Both the position numbers and the translations under genes were made by a program. A model generated the notes under the pieces. The model did no database searches. It was not told the DNA's origin and saw nothing but the letters and a program-made list of their open reading frames with translations. From Hormiphora californensis (Eukaryota; Ctenophora; Tentaculata; Cydippida; Pleurobrachiidae), in contig CM035353.1 of assembly GCA_020137815.1 (NCBI GenBank), positions 6,329,298 to 6,393,297 on the forward strand: a DNA stretch of 64,000 bases, written 5' to 3'. Of this stretch, positions 27,445 through 58,728 are shown one piece after another (the stretch's first letter is position 1; each line of letters opens with the position of its first letter).

Positions 27445-29880
27445 TGACCAATGAGCCATCTCCAAGTGCAGCTTATTTAGGGCTCCTGCCCTTTGCAGCC
27501 TGGAGACTGCGACTGAGAGTGACTAGACTAGGGCGCAAATATCATGATCATACACAGCACAATCGATTACCGTTAAACCTACTAATTATTACATCCTACG
27601 CTGTGGACTGTCGATTGTTAAAACTTGCATAGGCACAATTTGACACACACAACCCATATCGATTAGCTCTTAGGGGAACTGCACACGCCTCTCGACAAGT
27701 TATATGATGCGCCATAATCGCAAAAACAAGAACCTCCTCTCTCCCCACTATAATCATAGATCTCTCTCTCTCACTATTTGTATTGAGTGGCTAACGACTA
27801 CAATATTCCTGCATGTGATCCCATATAACAAACTGCAGAGGCCCTCCGGGGTAAAGCCTCAAATGATTATACTGTTTGGTCTCTCTCTCTCTTGACGAGC
27901 TGCTCATGGTGGTATCCCTCGATACACGAGGCCCAGACATGATAATAGCTTTGTGACGACTCTCTCTCGTCAAGAGAGAGAGAGACTAGAGGGGGAGAAA
28001 GAGAGAGTTTTCCCCACATGCACTCTCTTTGCCCTAAATTGGTCCCTCATTGCAGGAATGGAGTCAGGAGTAACGACTAGCACACCAAAAAAGGAGCCAC
28101 GTGTTTCAGTGTACAAAGAGCAGCAGTTGCTATCAGATAAAATATTGGGGAGAGAAGGAGAAACAGAGAGGGAGAGAGAGGGTGGGAGGGTATACTATTA
28201 TTTTTTGTTAATTAGGCAATGAACAGAAATTAAGGATACCATTGTCCCGCAATGCAAACACCACAAAATATTAGCTATTGAAGAAGCTATCAATTTCAAT
28301 ACCGATTGCTAGCTGATCACTTGGCCTTTAATTGGGTGGCCTAATTGACCAGTCGGCTACCCCATGATGGTTAATTAGGGAGAGTAGCGGTGGTGGGGTG
28401 TGTACCAATCTGTCAGCCACAACAACACTGACCCACCCCATCGCAAGTAATTGAGTTCTTTCCAGACCACAAGCTATGAAAGAACTGTCAATGTGTCCCT
28501 GATATGGTAGATCTGCGGTCAATTGACGGGGGAGAATCATGTTATAAGCTGTGATTGGATTAGTTTTATATCGTGTAGAAGGTAGATACCCTTACTTTAT
28601 CGGTGCTGGAAAACTTGTAAAATCAAAAGAATATTAGGAATTATTGATCCAGTCTCAATATCATAGCGCTCACATGAGCGCGGTGCACCGTGGAGAGAGA
28701 GAGACAGAGAGAGAACCTAGTTAGATGATCGTGGTTGTGTGGTGTGTGTATGAGATATGGTGTGTCCATGAATGCCTGACGCAAGGAAATATCATATTGT
28801 CTGCCGGAAACAATATGCAAAGAAAGCAATCAGGAATGAACCCAGTAATCACATGATCTGTACCTGAGAGAGAGAATGAGATGAAGGTCACATCATCAAC
28901 CCTATCGAGAGAGTATCGAGCAGAGAATGAACAATGTACCAACAATGAACAGTGTTCATTGAACACCTTCCAATCTCACCCCCCCCCCCCCCCCCGTTAC
29001 ATATAGCTTCCCTAGTCTCTCTCCATGGAGAACGGATATTAGAAAACAATATATATATCCGCAGCCCTGAAGGTTTAGAATAGATCAAGCAACTGTGCTC
29101 ATTTGATCAGGTTGTTGTTCTATCAGCCATGTGGTCGGTTGTTTTGATGCCCCCAGGGGAGAAGACAATTACAGAAATTGATAAGAAAGGCACAATGTAT
29201 CAACTATTGGAAAGATTTAATCAAAGGGCAAAACAACATCATCCCTCGAAAGGAATGTTTTCATATCAGCCCCTTTCTTACCTTAAATTTTACCTTGATA
29301 TGAACAAAAAGCAGAACCTCCAGCTAAGACACTCGATATAAGAGATCAGCTGGGACTAATTAAGTTGATTGCAATTCAGCTTGTCCCCGCTATATAGCTG
29401 TTCAATATAATATGGCTGAGAAGGGGGGGGGATGAGAATAAACATGTGTATTTGTCAACAATTAATCCCCCAATGTTCCGTTCTACATAATAGATTGCTG
29501 GGCTGAAAGAAAGCGGGCCACATAGGGGCTGCATTCATGCTGTCAGTGGTGGCCTTCAACTATCGTATTTATTGGACTTAGACTCGATAAGTTAGAGAAT
29601 AAAATCGGGTAACAATTTAATCAGGCTATGGACTAGAAATGTCATTGTCATAATAATCTTTCGATGAATGCAGCTGTTAACAAAATATCTACATTTTAAA
29701 ACAACAAAAAATGATGTTGAAAATTAACGAAGGCTAATTTCCCTGATGTCAGATCAATTGATATTCTATATCGTATCTGGACAACTAAAATCTGACAAGC
29801 ACACATTCCCCTGACACGCACGTCTGCAGTACTACAATTGGGAGATGTGCTTGTTAACTGTTAACCTATTACAACACGCC
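27445..29880. other. Intergenic, no firm gene; one weak exon candidate at 28053-28150
   Basis: At 28042-28052 a good acceptor (CCCTCATTGCAG) precedes ATG GAG TCA and an open frame MESGVTTSTPKKEPRVSVYK that runs into a GA repeat. It is a possible 5' exon of a plus-strand gene, perhaps the missing BRSK start, but no kinase glycine loop can be read from it. A C17 run lies at 28979-28995. A 70-residue frame at 29129-29341 is of unknown meaning. Confidence 0.3.
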
Positions 29881-31183
29881 ACACCAATCATGATAATAAC
29901 ACGATAAACATCGAATATGTCATCCAAAGTCTAAACATCGAATATCTGACATACTTTCTGAGTCTAAAAGATCAAAATATGTAGGGTCTTAACGGGCCGA
30001 ATGGACAGATTACGTAGCATGGCAAATATGTAGGGTCGTGAGGGCACGAGTCACATCTTTTTAGGTAGCTTATATCAATATGAGTAGAGATTCCTTCTGA
30101 GTAGCCGGGGGATTTGAGATCAGTAGTGAGCTTGGTGCTCTTTGGTGGCCATCATGTTAGTTACAGTTAGTTATGCTGAAATATCTGCGTTTAAAATCAC
30201 GACTTTCTATCTCTCCCCTCCCTCTCCTTACTCACTCTCTGTTCATCTCAAGCTAGCTGCCTGCTGCAAGTATGTTACATTTATACTTCTCAATTCTCAA
30301 AGGGCTGGTTTGTAGCTTCGTGCGTTTAAAAAGTAAACAAAAAATGCATCAGAATTCAGAGATCAAAGAATGGCCGGACACCGGGCAGTTTGTATTGCAC
30401 TGCAGGCGTATCTGTCATATGATTATAAGCATAATGATAAGGGTATCTCGATCCCTCTTTCTCTCCCTCTCTCTCTCCCTCTCCCTCTCTCCCTCTCTCT
30501 CTCAGTCTCTGTCTCTGTTTCTCTGATTCCCGCGCTGCATTTTCTCAAGCAGATAAGGGCTGATACTAGCCGTAATGAACAGATGACCCCTGGAGCATAC
30601 TTGGTGTAATGATCTGGTCATCGTGCACACAGAGAGAATGGAGTAATGAACAAATATATTTGTTCGTATATCTTCACAAACTTCACTTGAATTCTAGAAA
30701 TCTTAAAAAACAGATTCCAATCCCTGACCCCCTACCCCCCCCCCCCCCCCCGCCCATAAATTTTGAATTATCGCTGCTAATATACTACTAGCAGTTAGTT
30801 TCCTAACACCCGGTGTTAGAATGCATCAGACATCACAACTCATACACACCAGACAAAGGCTGCATCCCAGGAGGAAGAGAGTTATATCTGGCTAATTGAT
30901 TGTGAATTAAGCTTAACTTGATTATCGGGTGAATATCGATTGAGAATGCTAAGGGTTGTATTAATTCACTTCCCCTTCCTCTCTTCTGATAGCATGGTTA
31001 TTTATCACATTTGACATCACAATTAATCCTCACAATTATCCTCAATGAAAAAACATAATAAATTTCAGACCTCGATTTACCGGATGGGTAAATTTGATTC
31101 ACCGACAGTTTCAATTTTCTGATTCCTTGTGTTCACTGTCCAGTTAAAATTAATCAAGGGCCACATTGGGGGGAAGAGAGTTG

Positions 31184-31185
<2 letters not shown>

Positions 31186-31227
<42 letters not shown>

Positions 31228-31302
31228 CCAGGGAGAGAGACTCAGAGTCAGAGTCAGAGAGGGAGAAAGAGAGAGACTCAGAGAGGGTCAGGGACTCCCT
31301 GG

Positions 31303-31380
<78 letters not shown>
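31186..31380. repeat. (GA)n and (CT)n pair forming a long imperfect inverted repeat
   Basis: A GA tract, then GGCCAGGGA, a spacer of CAGAGT repeats, TCCCTGGCC and a CT tract. The two halves are complementary and could fold into a hairpin. Confidence 0.85.
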
Positions 31381-31383
<3 letters not shown>

Positions 31384-31424
31384 GACTCAGGGAGGGCATA
31401 CACCTTTTCCTGGATATAGATAGA

Positions 31425-31491
31425 AATTCTTGTAGGGAGTCCCTTTCTATCCATTCTATTTTAATGGAATTGGATAGAAAGAGACTCCCTA
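31425..31491. repeat. Short palindrome (about 28-bp arms)
   Basis: CTTGTAGGGAGTC and GACTCCCTACAAG bracket CTTTCTATCCATTC with its complement; the loop is a few bases. The noisy copy at 35164-35246 carries the same palindrome. Confidence 0.8.
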
Positions 31492-31917
31492 CAAGTACAA
31501 TTCAAGATGTAAATTATTCATTTCTACCAGTTCCCGGGCCGCAGGCCTTTCAATTCCGCGGCCCACAAACTCTTGTTCCAAGGAGCCCCTCCACTTTCTA
31601 CTGATTAACCGAACCTATTTCCTATCAGATGTTTCAGTTTGTTATCAAAGCAAATAATGGAACTTGGGACGGACGCGGATCAGTTGAATTTTGCCGAGCA
31701 CGGAAACAGTGTCAAGCGACTCAACGGATCACTGGATCAGTAGATATAGGATGACAGGTTTCTGAGAGTGAGTCTGGGGGCCGGCACATTTAGTGCTAGT
31801 ACTATGCCACGATTTAGGATTCGGGTTAGTGGACTAGGATCATGCAGTGTCTTGGGCACGTCGCGCCCCTCATGTTCGCGCGCCCGTAGGGCGATCCTCT
31901 CACAGTGTCGAGTGGTA

Positions 31918-32864
31918 TAGTAGAGTCGATAAGAACACTCACCTCCTCCGATTTCAGTAAAACTTCTCACATGCTAAAATATGATAATGGAGGTACAAAT
32001 ACCGCTTATTTTAGGTCCAAAAAGTTTTTGGTTCGTTAATTATCGCTAATTGAAAAACGCCAAAAATGGGCTAAAATGGCCCTTAAGGTGGATTTGAAAT
32101 TTTGGAGTTGGAACTCCAGACTTCGTACAGGTGTCCGCTAGGATGCCAATATGCACCACAGGCGGGCTCAGGCCTAAATTCGTCCGAATTTTTGCGTAAG
32201 ACCGGATGGCGTAAATCTTGGTCACGTGACCTCGGCTAACTTCTGAACCGCTCAAGTAAGGGATGTTTATAACCTGCTTAATCGATGCAGAATATGATGA
32301 AAATGACACGTTTTGACATCATTTTTCATCCCAGACGCACAGGAAAGACACAAATCGCCTTACAAAATTGACGCCATCTAGTCTCCCGCTCTTTTTTTGC
32401 AAAACTCTAACTTCTGAACCGTTGAAGTAAGGGAGGTTCATAGCCTGCTTAATCGATGCAGAAAGAAAAATAAATGAGAGGAAATGGCCTTATTTTTCAT
32501 CTCCGGCGTGCAGGAAAGGCACAAATAGCAAAAAACTGATTTTTTGCCCAAATCACGTGACCAAAATTCACGCCATCCGGCCTTACGCAAAAATTCGGAC
32601 GAATTTAGGCCTGAGCCCGCCTGTGGTGCATATTGGCATCCTAGCGGACACCTGTACGAAGTCTGGAGTTCCAACTCCAAAATTTCAAATCCACCTTAAG
32701 GGCCATTTTAGCCCATTTTTGGCGTTTTTCAATTAGCGATAATTAACGAACCAAAAGTTTTTCGGACCTAAAATAAGCGGTATTTGTACCTCCATTATCA
32801 TATGTTAGCATGTGAGAAGTTTCACTGAAATCGGAGGAGGTGAGTGTTCTTATCGACTCTACTA
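31918..32864. mobile_element. 0.95-kb fold-back element with GTA target duplication and a visible empty site
   Basis: The ends TAGTAGAGTCGATAAGAACA and its complement bracket arms of about 310 bp. The centre holds two degenerate copies of an about 170-bp unit (CTAACTTCTGAACCG... at about 32238 and 32408). GTA flanks both ends (31915-31917, 32865-32867). The second copy of this locus at about 35640-35655 reads straight from the left flank to the right flank with a single GTA, which is the pre-insertion site. There is no coding capacity. Confidence 0.88.
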
Positions 32865-33684
32865 GTACTAAAAACCCAGGACGGGGAACGGGAGCCTCGT
32901 GAAACCCACCCCTTACTGGCTAACGTGCTTCGCACTAGCCAGCGTCCTCATAGAAAAAGAAGAAGAAGAAGGTACTAAAAATAAAAGAAAGAAGCTTTCA
33001 ATTCCGGAACGCTGTGTTTTTTCGCCTTCAGACAGTGGAATTGGATGAAATTTAAGACTCATTGCTAAAAGAATATTATAATGATCATTGTGTGTTAGAT
33101 TTTGTCATGATGTTAAGTGTTTTTAAGAAAACTTTCGAGTGTACAATTGTTGTGACTGGAACGCGCGAAATATAGCATAATTTGTTGTGCTGCGTCACAA
33201 ATGAAGCAGTCGCGCGCATTAAAAAATATGTGCCAGAAAATGAAAAATCCTGTGTTCAGTTTTCAAAAAAGACGTTCGCGTTTTTCAAAAAACTAAAAAG
33301 TTTTTTATGCAGAGTGCAGACGCCAGACTGCAGTCTCTTTTAGTTAGGTGGTTAGTTTGTACGTGTTGTAGAGGGGCCTAAAGTGTATGCCAAAGCACCC
33401 TCGGTTGTTGGAACTCAGAAATATCCAGGTCTGCAGGACGTGGCCTGTTTTGATCCCGAGCGATTCGAAGTAGGCTTCACCGCTTTTGAAAGCCGTTAGT
33501 TTAGTCTGTGTGTATTCTAGCATATGTAAGTACTTCTCAGACAGTGAAGGCTATAAAACGGAATAATAAGTATTTTTTTGATATGATGATGGTGACTAAT
33601 CACAGTACAGAGCACAGCTGTGACAACAGACAGCTCAACTGCCGGGCTACCGATCTGCTTTTGAGCTGCGCCAACAAAACCAAT

Positions 33685-36415
33685 TAAAAATTTGAATTAA
33701 CCCAAAAATTTTTTTTAAAAACAATCGGAAAAATTTTAATCAACATTCAACCGAAAAACTAAAACAAAAAAAACTTTCTAAAGTAAAAACCTAAAATTTT
33801 TTTTCAAAAAGTAGGGTCTTTAACGGCCGAATGGCAGATTCGTAGCATGGCAAATTTGGGTTGGGGGCACATCACTTTTTTTAGGTATTTAAAAATATGA
33901 GTGAGATTTTCTGAGTACCGGGGGGGATTTGAGATCGTAGTGAGTTTGGTGTCTTGGGGGCCATATTTTTTAAGTTCAGTTAGTTATGCTGAAATTTTGC
34001 TTTTTTAAAATCAGACTTTCTTCTCCCCCCCCCCCCCCTTTTCCCCCCTTACATCACCTCCTGTCTCTAAAGCAAGCTGCAAGTTGTAATTTATTTTCTC
34101 TTCTAAAAGGGCGGGTTGTAGTTCGCTTTTAAAAAAGAAACAAAAAATGCATCAAAATTTCAGAGATAAAAGAATGGCCGGACCCCGGAAAAATTTGTAG
34201 CTGCAGGGTACTGTATATTATAAGAAAATAAAAGGGGACTCGATCCCTTTTTCTCTCCCCTCTCTCCCCCTTTCCCCCTTCTTCCTCTCCTTCTCTCAGT
34301 TTCTCTGCTTTCCGCCTGCATTCTCAAGCAGAAAAGGGCTGATACTACCCGAATAAACAATCCCCCCTGGACTATTTGGGTGTAATGATTGGTCCGTCCG
34401 GGAAAAGGAAAAAGGAGTAATGAAAAAATATTTTGTCGTATATCTTCACAAACTTATTGAATTCTAAAATTTAAAAAAACATTCCATCCTGCCCCCTCCC
34501 CCCCCCCCCCCCCCCCCCCCCCCCAAAAAATTTTGAATTATCCCGCTAATATACAACTACAGTATTTTCCTAACACCCGGTGTTAGAAGCACCCAACACA
34601 AACTCATACACCCAGACAAAGGCGCATCCCAGGGGGAAAAGAGAGTTTATTGGTAATTTGATTGTGAATTAATTTAAACTTTTAGGGGGTAAAATCGTTT
34701 GAAAAATGCTGGGGTTGTATTAATTCATTTCCCCCTTCCTTCTTCGAAAAAAAAGGGGTTTTTTATAATTTGACTCAAAATTATCTCAAAAAAAAAAATA
34801 AAAATTTCAAACCTCGATTTACCGGATGGGAAAAATTGGGGCCCCACCACAGTTTCAATTTTTCGGTTCCTTGTGTTCCTGTCCAGTTAAAAAATCAAGG
34901 GCCCCACAAATTGGGGGGGAAGAGAGTTGGAAAGAGAGAAGAAAGAGAGGGGAGAGAGAGGGGAGAGGCCAGGGAAAAGGGGACTCAGAGTCGGTAGAGG
35001 GGGGAGAAAGAGAGGGATCAAGAGGGTGGGACCCCCGGGGCCCCCCCTCTCTTTTCTCTTCCTCTCTTTTCCTTTTCCCTCTCTCTCTCTCTCTCCTCTC
35101 TCCTCTTCTCCCTGACTCAGGGAGGGATTTACACCTTTTCCTGGATTTTTAGATAGAAAAATTCTTGTAGGGAGTCCCTTTTTTTTATCCATTCTATTTT
35201 TAATGGAATTGGTTTTGGGGAAAAAGAAAAAATTTCCCCCTACAAAGTACAATTCAAGATTTTTAAATTATTTTCATTTCTTTACCAGTTCCCGGGCCGC
35301 AGGCCCTTTCAATTCCGCGACCCACAAAAATTCTTTGTTTTCCAAGGAGCCCCTCCCTTTCTTGGATCCCCCGAACCTTTTTCCTATCAGAGTTCAGTTT
35401 GTTATCAAAAAAAAATAAATTGGGGAGGAAAGGGTTATTTGAATTGGCGGCAGGAAAACATGAAAAAACCCAAACCCATCACTGACAGTAGGTTGGGGGA
35501 TGACTTTTCTGAGGGGAAAAGGTCGGGGGCCGGCACATTATCAATTTTAAACCCCCTTAGGATTTTAGGGGCTAGGATAGCCTTTTTTTTTGGGGCACGT
35601 GCCCCACATTTGCGGGGTTTTATATAGGGGGATTCTACGGTTCAAGGGTACTAAAACCAGGGGGGGAACGGGAGTCGTTAAACCCCCCCTTACTGGCTAA
35701 CGTGTTTTCCCCAGCCAGGCCCCTTAAAAAAAGAAAAGAAAGGGACTAAAAATAAAAGAAAGAAGCTTTCAAATTCCCGGGAAAGCGGTTTTTTTTTGCC
35801 TTCAGACGGGAATTGGTGAAATTTAAGACTCATTGCTAAAAGAATTTATAAGATCATTGTGTTTAAATTTTTCTATGTTAAATTTTTTTAAAAAAAAAAC
35901 TTTCGGTGTTTCCATTGTTGTGATGGAACGCGCGAAAATAGATAATTTTTTGGCTCGTCACAAATGAAGCAGTCGCGCCATTAAAAAATATGGGCCCGAA
36001 AAAAAAGAAAAATCCGTGTTCATTTTCAAAAAAGGGGGTTCGCGTTTTTCAAAAAAAATAAAAAGTTTTTTATGCAGAGTGCGACGCCAGAGCGTTTTTT
36101 TGTTAGGGGGTTTTTTGTACGTGTTTAGAGGGGCCTAAAAATGTATGCCAAAGCCCTCGGGTTTTTTGGAACCAAAATCCAGGGCGCAGGGGTGGCCGTT
36201 TGATCCCGAGCGATTCGAAGTAGGTTCACGCTTTTTAAAGCCGTTAGTTTTGTCTGTGGTATTTTTGCATTTAGTCTTCTCAACATGAAAGGGTTAAAAC
36301 GGAATAATAAGTATTTTTTTTTATATTGATGGTGACTAATCACAGTACAGAGCACAGCTGTGACAAAAAGACCTCAACTGCGGCTCAAGACGTGCTTCTT
36401 GAGCTGTCAAAACTC
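33685..36415. other. Error-rich second copy of 29880-33684 (probable unpolished alternative haplotype)
   Basis: Order and orientation match the preceding block, but the copy shows collapsed and expanded homopolymers throughout (for example a C run of more than 25 at 34498-34524, many A and T runs) and shrunken GA tracts. It lacks the 947-bp fold-back. Differences sit mainly in homopolymers, as in uncorrected long reads, rather than being spread like natural divergence. It should not be counted as a biological tandem duplication without read support. Confidence 0.78.
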
Positions 36416-37781
36416 AAAACAGGTTTTATGGAGTAGACCCCAACTGATAGATACTAAGTCCTTTCTTTTCATTACTTTGGTGTGCCCCAAAGTGGTTCAT
36501 TTCCCCCCCCCCCTTGAAAAAAAACTTAATTTTCTTGGGCTTTCCCCCTGGGAAAGTTGAAAATTCCCGGCAGAAAGTTGAAATTTCGGGAGAGATTTGT
36601 GATTTGGGGGGGAGACTGTTTTATTCAAACTCAGTAAATACACCTACAGTGATAAAGGGAGTAGGTACGTAGTACACTGTATAATATTAGGTACTGAGTT
36701 TGAATAAAACATGTCTCCTCAGAAAAGAATTTTATTAAGATTTAAACGTACTCGAGCTTAAACCCCGCCTTACGGCTAAAATAAATTAGAGGGGAGGGGG
36801 AGAAGTTGCGATTTCCAAACGGCGAATGTTCATAATTCGGTGGGTCATCGAATTATGATCATTCTAGTCATGCTATTTAAACTATCGTTGAATTAAAAAA
36901 AGATTTTATAACCTTTTTTTTTTGTTTTAAAAACATTTAAATAGGATTCCCCCCCAATCAAAAATAGGATATAAATTTGGCATGGTTTAAAACGGGGGCA
37001 TCAAAATGAATAGTTGTTTATTTTTTTTATACCCAAAGGGGCAAGAAAAATTTTAACGGTTATTTTTTTTAAACAATATGTTTCAAATCCATTTGAAAAA
37101 TTGGTGGTATAAAGGTTTTTCTTAAAACCCCATTTGTTTTGATCATCCCGCATGTGGCCCATAAAATGGTGGCTTTTAAAAAGGGGCAAAACATGAAAAA
37201 AAGGGAATTTTTAAAATTTTTTCATTGAAACCCTTTGAGGTGTGTTGTTTAAAGTGGGGGGGCCCGGGGGAAAAGGAAAAAAGGAAAGGGGAAAAGGGGG
37301 AAAGGGGGAGGGGAGGGGGGGAAGAGGAAAAAGGGAGGGGGGGAAGGAAGGGGAAGAGGGAGTGAGGGGAGAAAAAGGGGGGGGAAAAGAGGGGGGGAGG
37401 AGGGAGGGGGAGGGGGAGGGGGAAAGAGGGGGGAGGGGAGGAGGGGAGGGGAGGGGGGAGGGGTGAGGGGAAGGGGGGAAGAAAGAAGGACGGAGGTAGA
37501 TGGGAGAATGAAGGAGAAAATGAATGAGAGACAAGGAAAAATGGGGGAAAACAGGGGACTAAAGGGAAAGGGAAAGGGAACAGGGGGACGAAGGGGGAAG
37601 GAGAGAGAAAGGAGAGGTATAGAGTAAATTTAAAACCAAATGAATTTGTTTACCCAGTGATTAATTGGTGTCCGTTAGTATAAAAAGAGTTAGCGATCAC
37701 TCACTGTTTTGGGGGTTTTTGAGTCCTTTAATTTTTTAAATGGGGGATAGACTATTATAGAGGAACAGACTACAGAGAGGG

Positions 37782-37821
<40 letters not shown>

Positions 37822-37930
37822 GGGGGGAGTTGGTCCACCTGCCACCACCTCCAATCGGTTTCCCCCGGGCAACGGGGTCACACGGAGTACCTTTTTCCCC
37901 ATCCCCTTTTCCCCCTGTTCGATTTCCAGG
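36416..37930. other. Low-quality sequence, no gene recognised; G-rich purine tract at 37255-37500
   Basis: The same homopolymer-inflated texture continues. About 250 nt at 37255-37500 are almost only G and A. A short MITE-like inverted repeat lies at 36611-36718. No exon can be trusted here. Confidence 0.55.
36611..36718. mobile_element. MITE-like inverted repeat, about 108 bp
   Basis: GGAGAC(T)GTTTTATTCAAACTCAGTA is answered by TACTGAGTTTGAATAAAACATGTCTCC, leaving about 50 bp inside. No clear target duplication was found in this noisy stretch. Confidence 0.65.
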
Positions 37931-38212
37931 TCCGTGTGGCCGCGGCTGAGCGTGGCTGTGTATCAGAAATACGGAAAAAAAATCAGAAAATACAAAATAC
38001 AAAAACATCTTGGCAAGGCGGCCCACAGTGTATTATCGCCAACTATTATGTTCCTACCCCGCCTTCTCCGGCTCAGGGTTACCAATGGAACAGGCATCTT
38101 CCAGCCAACTGTGGACCCCCAACGCCCCTTTATCCGCTAACCAATACTGTTTTTGTTCTACTGCCCCCTAACCCACTTCTTCCATTTTTGATAGGGTTCT
38201 ACATCGGAGATG

Positions 38213-38985
38213 ATTATTTGGAACGGGGTGGCTGTCCTCTCTGGAGCGGGGTCAGCTGTCTTTACTGGAACGGGGTCAGCTGTCCTTGCTGGGGCGGGGT
38301 CAGCCGTCCTCTCTGGAGCGGGGTGGCTGTCCTCTCTGGAACGGGGTCAGCTGTCTTTACTGGAGCGGGGCCAGCTGTCTTTACTGGAGCGGGGTCAGCT
38401 GTCCTTACTGGAACGGGGTCAGCTGTCTTCTCTGGAACGGGGTCAGCTGTCTTCTCTGGAACGGGGTGGCTGTCTTCTCTGGAGCGGGGCCAGCTGTCTT
38501 TACTGGAACGGGGTCAGCTGTCTTCTCTGGAACGGGGTCAGCTGTCTTCTCTGGAACGGGGTGGCTGTCTTCTCTGGAACGGGGCCAGCTGTCTTTACTG
38601 GAACGGGGTCAGCTGTCCTTACTGGAACGGGGTCAGCTGTCCTCTCTGGAACGGGGTGGCTGTCCTCTCTGGAACGGGGCCAGCTGTCTTTACTGGAACG
38701 GGGTCAGCTGTCTTTACTGGAGCGGGGTCAGCTGTCCTTACTGGAGCGGGGTCAGCTGTCTTCTCTGGAACGGGGTGGCTGTCTTCTCTGGGACGGGGTC
38801 AGCTGGCTTCTCTGGAACGGGGTCAGCTGGCTTCTCTGGAACGGGGTCAGCTGGCTTTTCTGGAACGGGGTCAGCTGGCTTCTCTGGAACGGGGTCAGCT
38901 GGCTTCTCTGGAACGGGGTCGGCTGTCTTCTCTGGAACGGGGTCAGCTGGCTTCTCTGGAGCGGGCTGGCTGTCCTCTCTGGCTC
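38213..38985. repeat. 24-bp minisatellite (with 23-bp variants), about 32 copies
   Basis: The unit is GGTCAGCTGTCTTCTCTGGA plus ACGG, with 23-bp units GGTGGCTGTCCTCTCTGGA(A/G)CGG mixed in. Because the unit has no stop in any plus frame, three overlapping plus-strand open frames (up to 352 codons) span it. On the minus strand the last units read PVPEKPAD repeats, but the 23-bp units break that frame. Treat it as a tandem repeat, not a gene. Confidence 0.92.
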
Positions 38986-39189
38986 GACATGTAATCATCA
39001 TCCATTTGTGTTATTTTTTTTTCGCTCGAACCCGTTCCTGCTTGTTTTAGACTGCCTTAGATTCAGACGGTTTGCTCCTTCAGTTCCTGATAAGTTGTCT
39101 CTTCTTAGAATTCATTGTAGCAGATTGGGCTTCTTTGCAGATAGTTTAGGAGGTCTTGTGCTCCGTCACCATGAGCTTTAATCCCACTT

Positions 39190-39982
39190 TACTTCCCCCT
39201 TTTTAAAATCATCCCCTTTCCTTACCCCATATGTACATTGTTTAAATTTACCCGTATGTACATTGTTCTACCTACCCTACCTTTACTCCGCGGGCCCCCG
39301 GGCCTAGATCAAAAGGTCCGGGGGGCCCGGGGGGTTTAAACCCTGCTTCGCAGGGGGCCCACGGGCCCCATGTGGGGGTGGTGGGTAGTGGACGAAGAGA
39401 GAAAACCACCAGATGCGAATTCTTTGTAAAAGTAAAAACATGAACAACAAAAACTGTAACGACAAATTTGCCCTAAAAATAAAAAAAATACTTTTACGCC
39501 CCCTTTTCCCCAAAATAAATAGATTGTTGGGGAAAAATGTAGTTGTAACTACGCAGTAACAAAAGGTTTTTTAGCAGGATTTCTTGTTTTTGAAGACAAA
39601 ACAAACAAACACACACACCCCAAAAAACAAAAACAAACACCACCGCACCCCCTGAAGATAAAATAACAACCACATTACTTTTGTGTGTGATCACGTCCGG
39701 GCTAGAACAAAAGGGCGGTTTTAAAAAATACCCAGTGCAAGGGAGAGAGAGAGGGCGGGGGGGGAGGGGGAAAAGGGGGGAGAGAGAGAGAGGAGGAGAG
39801 GAGAGGGAGGGAAGGAAAAAGGGGGGAGGACGAGAGGGCCCGGAAAAGAGGGGGAGGGGAACCCCTTTTTCTCCTCTCTCCTCCCCTCCCTTTTCCCCCC
39901 TTTCTCTCTCCTTCTCTTCCTCTCTCTCTTTTTCCCTCGCTCTCTCCCCTTTCACAAGGATTTTTCCCTTCCCCCGGGCCCG
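39190..39982. other. Low-quality sequence upstream of the first BRSK exon found
   Basis: Homopolymer-rich, G/C- and purine/pyrimidine-inflated sequence like 33685-37930. It ends just at the 5' edge of the kinase exon, whose acceptor and first codons look damaged. Confidence 0.55.
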
Positions 39983-58703
<18,721 letters not shown>

Positions 58704-58728
58704 TGATATATATATTGTGTGAAGCAGC

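Larger units (their letters stand above)
29880..33684. other. Clean copy of a duplicated block (haplotype with insertion)
   Basis: This block is repeated in the same order and orientation at 33685-36415, starting clearly at the shared GTAGGGTCTT (29981 and 33811) and ending at the shared CAGAGCACAGCTGTGACAA. It contains paired GA and CT tracts (31184-31227, 31302-31380), a short hairpin (31425-31491) and the fold-back 31918-32864. No gene is recognised in it. Confidence 0.75.

Noticed and set aside
28053-28220. Exon MESGVTTSTPKKEP as the missing first exon of BRSK
   Set aside because: The frame runs into a GA repeat, no glycine-loop sequence or matching donor is found, and it lies 12 kb upstream across misassembled sequence; kept only as a weak candidate.
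36125-36355. Frames in the noisy 33.7-37.9 kb stretch
   Set aside because: Homopolymer errors make reading frames there meaningless.
33685-36415. Biological tandem duplication of a 3-kb block
   Set aside because: The differences are dominated by homopolymer errors and one clean insertion difference, which fits a second haplotype better than a true tandem copy.
37936-38994. 352-residue plus-strand open frame
   Set aside because: Most of it is the 24-bp minisatellite, which is open in all three plus frames; the first about 90 residues lie in or next to low-quality sequence and match nothing I know.
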